A model generated the notes under the pieces. That model saw nothing but the letters and a program-made list of their open reading frames with translations, made no database searches and was not told the DNA's origin. This document shows, piece by piece, positions 7,670-11,285 of a stretch of DNA of 11,285 nucleotides. Every line of letters begins with the position of its first letter. Positions within the stretch are counted from its first letter, which is position 1. The stretch spans positions 1 through 11,285 of the forward strand of contig JAIXXE010000081.1 in NCBI GenBank assembly GCA_027490875.1. The letters are read 5' to 3'. This DNA comes from Alphaproteobacteria bacterium. Lineage in GTDB: Bacteria > Pseudomonadota > Alphaproteobacteria > UBA2136 > UBA6156. Position numbers and translations under genes: made by a program.

Positions 7670-8472
7670 TAGCCAGCCTCAATCTGATACGTCAGGTTCG
7701 TGGCGACCGTTGGATAAGCGCGGCGATACAGCCGATACGTCACTCCATCATCTGTAATCGACCCAATTGCTGGAGATCCTGATGGCGCAGGATATCCGAG
7801 CCTATAGAAAGGCTCAATACCTGCCTGCGTTCTGATCGTAATTCCGAGCGTGTGCAGATCCTGTGGGAACGCAAACCAGAAGTACTCTGACGCGGAAGAC
7901 CCGCGACTCGCAGTCACGGTGTATTTGACCTTGTTGAGATACTCGTTCTCGTTGTTGAGTGCCGACCACGTCGGTGTGGTCGCGCTCCACCCATAGCGGA
8001 ACTTGCCGGCCACGGGCCACGGCATCGCATATGAGCAAATGAAGATGTCGGTGGCCGACAGATACAGCTCGGAACGCGGCTCTAGACGGACGGGGCCGCT
8101 TGACACAAACCGCGTGGCGATCTGAAGCAGTCCGTCGAGCGTGTTCTGAATCAGAGCCTTGCGGATCTCGACTTGGCGATTGATGACCCCACGGTCAACG
8201 CCAGCGATCTGCCGCGTTTGCTTGTTGACGTTGTCTGACGCGGAGCGCACGAACGTGGTGACAGCAAAGCGCTCGTTGATGAACCCAAGCCCTGTGCGAT
8301 TCATCTCGTTCGTCGCGCCCGTCGCGAGCGGTGTGATCTGCACCGCGTAGTCCATCGCCTCTGCGAAGTTCGGCTCGCTCGTCAAGTAAACGCGAGAGGG
8401 CGCTACGCCTGCGGCATCAATAATTCGCTGACGTAGCGCCCTGTAGATTTGATCCTGACTTGCAAGAATCAT
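7669..8472 (-). CDS. Two-domain minor tail protein with tail-terminator-like N-terminus (267 aa)
   Basis: A 267-aa protein that I read as two parts. Residues 1-125 start with a helix (QDQIYRALRQRIIDAAGV), followed by alternating strands (RVYL, DYAVQITP, RFAVTTFVR) and a C-terminal helix (INRQVEIRKALIQNTLDGL). This helix-sheet-helix order resembles small tail terminator or completion proteins. Residues 126-267 look like a beta-sandwich (ELYLSATDIFICSYAM, then YFWFAFPQDL, then GVTYRLYRRAY) like those at the ends of phage surface proteins. Family membership is inferred; no catalytic residues are seen. The open frame reaches upstream to 8544, but ATG at 8472 gives an ATGA overlap with the end of the chaperone fusion, so I start there; ATG at 8481 is a close alternative. 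In most siphophages the tape measure gene follows the chaperone directly, so this gene is an unusual insertion. Confidence 0.7.
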   Translation of the reverse strand: MILASQDQIYRALRQRIIDAAGVAPSRVYLTSEPNFAEAMDYAVQITPLATGATNEMNRTGLGFINERFAVTTFVRSASDNVNKQTRQIAGVDRGVINRQVEIRKALIQNTLDGLLQIATRFVSSGPVRLEPRSELYLSATDIFICSYAMPWPVAGKFRYGWSATTPTWSALNNENEYLNKVKYTVTASRGSSASEYFWFAFPQDLHTLGITIRTQAGIEPFYRLGYPAPSGSPAIGSITDDGVTYRLYRRAYPTVATNLTYQIEAG

Positions 8473-8983
8473 TTTTTCCATCCCGCGCGCGTGCGCATGG
8501 CTTCCAATTTCATTCTTGCAATGTCTTTCGGAGGCGCGCCGCAATCCTTCATCAAATCAGCGTTCGCATCTTGCGAGAGGCACGACGCGATTCCGCGCGC
8601 CGTGATAGCAGCCTTAATGGCAAGCGCTGTCTTGATGTTCTGGAATAGCCCCAACGCCTCCTCCTCGTCCTTGCAAGCGCTGGGCGGGAATCCGTAGGCA
8701 GCAGCGAAGAGCGCCGCCGCCTTTAGGCGTTTCCCGCCTTGCCCATCACTTTCGCAAGACGCACACTCATCGCCCAGATTTGGTGATCGGTCAGACCATC
8801 ATGCGAGGACATCGCCTGCTTCATACAGTCGATCACAGCCTCGCGCGGCGGATCCTCATCGCCCTTGGTCCGCTCAATGAGCAGACTCGTGTAGATGAGC
8901 GAGTCAATCCGGTATTCCTTGTCGCCGTTGACGAACGTGATGTTCCAATCGTCATTACCAATGTCGATGCGCGGTCCTGCCAT
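8469..8983 (-). CDS. Tail assembly chaperone, -1 frameshift fusion product (GT-like, 171 aa)
   Basis: This product starts as the 86-aa chaperone, slips back one base on GGGAAAC (8735-8729), and continues from codon CGC at 8729 to the TGA at 8471-8469. It keeps 85 residues and adds 86: RLKAAALFAAAYGFPPSACK, then acidic DEEEA, a helical stretch around QNIKTALAIKAAITARGIA, and a basic end RMKLEAMRTRAGWKK. The second frame has no stop through the overlap, and no other gene accounts for 8473-8722. In lambda the T part binds the tape measure and G recruits tube protein; the same division is inferred. An alternative is separate translation of a 61-aa T-like protein from TTG at 8654, which has GAGGAGGAGG just upstream. 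The stop overlaps the next gene's ATG as ATGA. Confidence 0.8.
8697..8735 (-). promoter_or_regulatory. -1 programmed ribosomal frameshift site: slippery heptamer plus hairpin
   Basis: In the zero frame the codons read GCG GGA AAC GCC TAA, so G GGA AAC (8735-8729) fits the X XXY YYZ rule exactly and differs from lambda's GGGAAAG only in the last base. After a 7-base spacer (GCCTAAA), GGCGGCGGC (8721-8713) can pair with GCTGCTGCC (8705-8697): nine pairs, two of them G·U, extendable by G8712-C8706 to ten, with a loop of five to seven bases. Spacer length and stem strength match known bacterial and phage -1 sites. Directly seen: heptamer, frame, spacer and inverted repeat. Inferred: that frameshifting occurs and its efficiency. 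Confidence 0.85.
8723..8983 (-). CDS. Tail assembly chaperone, zero-frame product (G-like, 86 aa)
   Basis: An 86-aa acidic to neutral protein between the tail tube gene and the tape measure block, the standard place of the lambda G-type chaperone that coats the tape measure and recruits tube subunits. The N-terminus is strand-rich (DDWNITFVNGDKEYRIDSL), then largely helical (AVIDCMKQAMSSHDGLTDHQIWAMSVRLAKVMGKAGN). ATG at 8983 has a strong AAAGGAG site (8997-8991) seven bases upstream and follows the tube gene after 18 bases. The last codons before its TAA contain a canonical -1 slippery heptamer, so a fraction of ribosomes would continue into the overlapping frame to make the longer GT-like product listed separately. 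The family call rests on position, size and the frameshift signal rather than on recognised sequence identity. Confidence 0.85.
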   Translation of the reverse strand: MAGPRIDIGNDDWNITFVNGDKEYRIDSLIYTSLLIERTKGDEDPPREAVIDCMKQAMSSHDGLTDHQIWAMSVRLAKVMGKAGNA

Positions 8984-8990
8984 CTCTCTA

Positions 8991-8997
8991 CTCCTTT
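8991..8997 (-). promoter_or_regulatory. Strong ribosome binding site of the tail chaperone
   Basis: AAAGGAG lies seven bases before ATG 8983 in the 18-base gap after the tube gene. It is among the strongest ribosome sites in the window, consistent with the chaperone being made in quantity. Confidence 0.7.
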
Positions 8998-9001
8998 GAT
9001 A

Positions 9002-9535
9002 TCAAGCCTTGACTGATGTCACAGCGACTTCGGTCGATGCAACGCTAGTGAACGAGAATGCGATTCGCTTGAGGGTGTTTCCGAAATCAATGTATTCCGG
9101 CCCCGTCGTAAGCATCAGATTCTTGAATGTGTACACGGTTTCGCCAACCGTAGTTGGATCAATCTTGAGCGAAATCGTCTTAGGCAAAGCGCCGGTCACA
9201 GTTGATCCGCCAACGGTGGCAAAGATGCCTTCGTTGAGGATGCCTGATGCCAAGGTTCCACCTACACGGACGCGCTTCAAGAGCTTCTCAAGTTCATCTT
9301 TGTTCCATGACACCATTGTGAAGTCGATCACAGCAGTCGTACCCGAAAGCACGCTTTCAGCAATCATGTCGCCCGTGTCGTTGCGCGAGAAGGTTCGGTA
9401 GTGATCACGGAACGTGATTCGGATCAAATCGTCGTTGTCCGTCTTACCCAATTCAGTAGACGGAGTAGATGTTCCGCCAATATCCCAATAGATGCTGGTA
9501 GGTCCATTTACATGGAAGTCAGTTGCTGCTGGCAT
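9002..9535 (-). CDS. Major tail tube protein (177 aa)
   Basis: A 177-aa beta-rich protein directly upstream of the chaperone, where the tail tube subunit normally lies. The sequence begins MPAATDFHVNGPTSIYWDI and is dominated by short strands (LIRITFRDHYRTF, TTAVIDFTMVSW) with a single helix (KDELEKLLKRVRVGG), then KTISLKI, VYTFKNLMLT and KRIAFSFTSVA. This order and the size of about 180 aa fit the tube-protein fold, which polymerises into hexameric rings around the tape measure. No sheath-like gene accompanies it, suggesting a non-contractile tail. The open frame reaches 9574, but ATG at 9535 has AGGAG (9546-9542) six bases upstream and follows the previous TGA after one base, so I choose it. 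Confidence in the tube role comes from position plus secondary-structure pattern. Confidence 0.82.
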   Translation of the reverse strand: MPAATDFHVNGPTSIYWDIGGTSTPSTELGKTDNDDLIRITFRDHYRTFSRNDTGDMIAESVLSGTTAVIDFTMVSWNKDELEKLLKRVRVGGTLASGILNEGIFATVGGSTVTGALPKTISLKIDPTTVGETVYTFKNLMLTTGPEYIDFGNTLKRIAFSFTSVASTEVAVTSVKA

Positions 9536-9536
9536 C

Positions 9537-10103
9537 TCAAACTCCTGCGGCGCGTCGTGCCGCGTCTCGTGCAATGTTTGTGAGTCGCTGATGCCCCACG
9601 AAGTTCCAAGGTCGTGATGGAACTGTCACTTCGCGGCGCACCACATAATCGTAGCCTTCGCGCATGTCTCCGAAGTTTCGAGACGCACGAATCGCTTTTG
9701 TTCGTCCAAGCAGGATTTCAGAGAACGTCCCGCCCTTTGACTGTTCCAAACCATGCGGAGCAGCCTTGACCGTAATTCGATGCCACGAGCCGGGCGCACC
9801 CGAAGACGTGGAATTTGGATTCAGCGTGTCGATCGATTCGATCTTGATCGACTTCAACAACTTGCCCGTGTCAACAAGGGGCTTGTCGGAATTCTTTCGA
9901 TCTGCCTTCGTCCAGCCTCCGCTCACGCCCTTGGTTCGGAAATTTGCGTCATCCCAAATACCAAGAGGTACCAAAGGAACATCAGCGCCTTCTTGAGCGC
10001 CTGTGCTGTTCTTGAGGTTGTCGCGCAATGCCGCAGCGAAGCCTTCCGCAATGCGGCGGAGCAATGCTCGCTCAAAGGACTTGACGCGCTTGTTGCGATT
10101 CAT
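9537..10103 (-). CDS. Neck / tail completion protein, gpG/HK97 gp10-like (188 aa)
   Basis: A 188-aa basic protein. It opens with a helix rich in Arg and Lys (KRVKSFERALLRRIAEGFAA), contains PLVDTGKLLKSI near residue 75-86, then ITVKAAPHGLEQSKGG, and ends with VPSRPWNFVGHQRLTNIARD. The combination 'L-DTG-L--SI' followed near the C-terminus by 'P-RPW-----' and a helix is the signature layout of Mu gpG / phage virion morphogenesis and HK97 gp10-like proteins, which join the head connector to the tail. It lies between the head completion protein and the tube gene, as expected. ATG at 10103 overlaps the preceding TGA as ATGA, so translation is probably coupled; no strong ribosome site of its own is seen. 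The stop is one base from the tube start. The family call is moderately firm. Confidence 0.75.
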   Translation of the reverse strand: MNRNKRVKSFERALLRRIAEGFAAALRDNLKNSTGAQEGADVPLVPLGIWDDANFRTKGVSGGWTKADRKNSDKPLVDTGKLLKSIKIESIDTLNPNSTSSGAPGSWHRITVKAAPHGLEQSKGGTFSEILLGRTKAIRASRNFGDMREGYDYVVRREVTVPSRPWNFVGHQRLTNIARDAARRAAGV

Positions 10104-10591
10104 ACCGGCCCATACTTCCTGCGTGGGAAGAACTCGCTATCGGCAACCATGCCGAGCATCCCGCGCTGCTGCTGCGTAATGATCGAAAGAGACGGCTTGC
10201 TCGCGTCGATGTTTGACCCGTTTGGGAACACGCGGCGACCATCTCGGAGATCGACCAGAAGGGAGTTGGCTTTGTCCACGCGATCCTTGATCGCATCGCC
10301 GAATGGACCACCACGGCGCGCGAGCAGGATGCCAAGAGCGAGATCACAAGTGACCCCAATCAGCATCCAGTTGGTGGAGGTTTGCAGGCTGTTGAGATCC
10401 GATTCTGTGTAGATGCCACCGCGAAGCGCGAAGGACTGAATCTCATGTGACGCGCGCGTGAGCGCAGACACGATGATGACATTCGATCCATCTACAACGC
10501 CATCGGTCTCGGCATCAATGCCAAGTTCCGCGAGAAGCCGCTCATCAACCGCTTCTTTGAATTGAGCAACAGTCGCATATGGAACTGGCAT
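10100..10591 (-). CDS. Head completion / head-tail connector protein, Mu gp36 (DUF1320)-like (163 aa)
   Basis: A 163-aa mostly helical protein. MPVPYATVAQFKEAVDERLL followed by ALTRASHEIQSFALRGGIY and DLALGILLARR, then a helix ending LVDLRDGRRVFP, reproduces the layout of the Mu gp36/DUF1320 and related gp6-like connector families: YATV start, AS-EI-SF in the second helix, a hydrophobic third helix, and 'L--LR-G'. These proteins sit under the portal and seal the filled head for tail attachment. The C-terminal 40 residues beyond RVFP are not typical and look extended. I start at ATG 10591 because GGAGG (10601-10597) is five bases upstream; the open frame to 10639 would read through the hairpin and has no ribosome site. 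The stop overlaps the next ATG (ATGA). Confidence 0.72.
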   Translation of the reverse strand: MPVPYATVAQFKEAVDERLLAELGIDAETDGVVDGSNVIIVSALTRASHEIQSFALRGGIYTESDLNSLQTSTNWMLIGVTCDLALGILLARRGGPFGDAIKDRVDKANSLLVDLRDGRRVFPNGSNIDASKPSLSIITQQQRGMLGMVADSEFFPRRKYGPV

Positions 10592-10596
10592 GGATT

Positions 10597-10601
10597 CCTC
10601 C
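10597..10601 (-). promoter_or_regulatory. Ribosome binding site deciding the connector start
   Basis: GGAGG sits five bases before ATG 10591 and only four bases below the foot of the upstream hairpin, so it selects this ATG over the in-frame ATG at 10639. Confidence 0.75.
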
Positions 10602-10605
10602 GAAA

Positions 10606-10637
10606 GGGGTGGGTGAAGCCGAAGCCCCACCCACCCC
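10606..10637 (-). promoter_or_regulatory. Very stable UUCG-capped hairpin after the capsid gene
   Basis: On the minus strand GGGGTGGGTG (10637-10628) pairs perfectly with CACCCACCCC (10615-10606). The 12 bases between can continue the stem by two G·U and two G-C pairs, closing on a C(UUCG)G tetraloop, so the whole structure could be 14 pairs. It fills most of the gap between the capsid stop (10655) and the next ribosome site (10601). Only three T residues follow, so a simple intrinsic terminator is unlikely to be efficient; partial attenuation, mRNA 3'-end protection or RNase processing are alternatives. The pairing is directly visible; the function is inferred. Confidence 0.75.
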
Positions 10638-10654
10638 ATGAGAAGAGAGAGACT

Positions 10655-11285
10655 TTAAGCGCCGATGTTCGCGATGTAGAGGCCAGCGAGCGGAGCGGTG
10701 AGCTCTGGAACGCTGTTGTCCACAATGCTGCCGACCGTGCGACGGCTGCGCGGATCATCGAACGTCTCGACAGTCATGTCTTCGTAGACGAAGTTGGTGA
10801 CGGTCGCGAAGTTCGCGCCACCTTCGACACCGACGAGGCCCTGTGGACGCGAAAGGAAGAGAACCTTGTCCGTGCCAAGGATGTAGCTCGCTGCGCGGGT
10901 TGCACCCTTCTGATTCGTGACCTTGACAGCGTCTTCAATGACGATGTCGCCGATACCGAACAGGCTGGGAGCGAGACCATAGCGGCTGTAGTTGCCCTGA
11001 CCTTGCATGAGCTGAACGCCCTGCGTGTACTTGATCAGGTCACGGAGTTGAGCGGTCTGCGAAAGCTTGTGAGCGGTCTGCGGACCCATGACGCACACGA
11101 TGTCTTGCGGCTGAACCGCACCACCCGTGTTGATCATAATCTTCTCAATCGCAATTTGGAACAACTTCTGAACGCCCGTCGCCGTCGCGCTGTCGGCTTC
11201 GTAAACACCAGCACCAGTAGTGCCTGCAAACGTATCGAAGTCCGCGAAGTAGTTGGTTCCCGATGTCCAATTGCCTGCCGTCGTG
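10655..11285 (-). CDS. Major capsid protein, C-terminal part (5' end outside window)
   Basis: The open frame continues to the right edge, so only the last 209 residues are present; the codon phase starts at 11284. Features typical of HK97-fold capsid proteins: a spine-helix-like segment (VQKLFQIAIEKIMINTGG), a strand and helix VCVMGPQTAHKLSQTAQLRD, a loop-like Gly-rich section (GNYSRYGLAPSLFGIGDIVI), the strand-rich core YILGTDKVLFLSRP, and an end with FVYEDMTVETFDDPRSR followed by PLAGLYI. It lies immediately before the connector genes, the usual place for the major capsid protein. The TAA at 10657-10655 is followed by a CT-rich stretch and the strong hairpin. An internal TTG at 11164 lies in this frame but has no reason to be the start. 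Assignment rests on motif pattern and gene order. Confidence 0.82.
   Translation of the reverse strand, partial: TTAGNWTSGTNYFADFDTFAGTTGAGVYEADSATATGVQKLFQIAIEKIMINTGGAVQPQDIVCVMGPQTAHKLSQTAQLRDLIKYTQGVQLMQGQGNYSRYGLAPSLFGIGDIVIEDAVKVTNQKGATRAASYILGTDKVLFLSRPQGLVGVEGGANFATVTNFVYEDMTVETFDDPRSRRTVGSIVDNSVPELTAPLAGLYIANIGA

Noticed and set aside
7290..7757. Plus-strand open frame with a long Pro-rich run
   Set aside because: It mirrors the Gly-rich linker of the tape measure protein and is explained by repetitive codons.
8469..8479. A6 run before TGA (GGAAAAAATGA) as a second frameshift site fusing the chaperone to the next gene
   Set aside because: The heptamer would be G AAA AAA, not X XXY YYZ, and the run is explained by the normal ATGA start-stop overlap. 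No downstream structure was seen.
8996..9005. 10-bp palindrome TTGATATCAA at the tube gene stop
   Set aside because: Short, overlaps the stop codon and the ribosome site area, and has no second copy in the window that I noticed; could be chance.
10592..10639. Upstream start (ATG 10639) for the connector gene
   Set aside because: It would put the coding sequence through the hairpin and lacks a ribosome site; ATG 10591 has GGAGG at proper spacing.
10606..10654. Intrinsic transcription terminator after the capsid gene
   Set aside because: The stem is strong, but only three T residues follow and an operon of essential tail genes continues downstream; kept as a hairpin of unknown function instead.

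Overview
The window is a densely packed structural (virion morphogenesis) module of a tailed double-stranded DNA bacteriophage or prophage. Every gene I can support lies on the minus strand, so transcription runs from the right edge to the left edge. Most junctions are translational-coupling overlaps (ATGA, TAATG or TGATG) or gaps of a few bases, as expected of a late operon. There is no host gene, tRNA, integrase, lysis gene or CRISPR array, so the host cannot be named. Base composition is around 50-57% G+C by eye. The fibre modules resemble motifs common in marine and freshwater phages, which hints at an aquatic source without proving it.

Gene order from right to left: major capsid protein (C-terminal part, cut by the right edge); a very stable UUCG-capped hairpin in the only sizeable intercistronic gap; a Mu gp36/DUF1320-like head completion protein; a gpG/HK97 gp10-like neck or tail completion protein; the tail tube protein; a tail assembly chaperone with a -1 programmed frameshift (lambda G/GT type); a two-domain protein with a tail-terminator-like N-terminus; a short tape measure protein; two large proteins (674 and 684 aa) that probably build the tail tip or baseplate; and three consecutive fibre-type genes of 92 aa, 292 aa and at least 307 aa, the last cut by the left edge. 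The lack of a sheath gene next to the tube, plus the single chaperone frameshift, points to a siphovirus-like morphology.

The genes form one assembly line: shell, connector and neck, tail tube polymerised around the tape measure with the frameshifted chaperone, then tail tip and host-binding fibres. The most notable items are: (1) a complete -1 frameshift cassette (GGGAAAC, 7-nt spacer, 9-10 bp GC-rich stem) that makes a 171-aa fusion whose second half would otherwise look like an orphan ORF; (2) the UUCG hairpin between the capsid gene and the next ribosome binding site; (3) a recurring C-terminal DGG(T/N)F motif at the ends of three adjacent tail genes, and a shared N-terminal anchor in three adjacent fibre genes, which together suggest a fibre cassette built by duplication and swapping; (4) an unexpected two-domain gene between chaperone and tape measure. 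I see no defence, mobile or otherwise unrecognised system. Several short open frames on the plus strand are antisense shadows of the structural genes.
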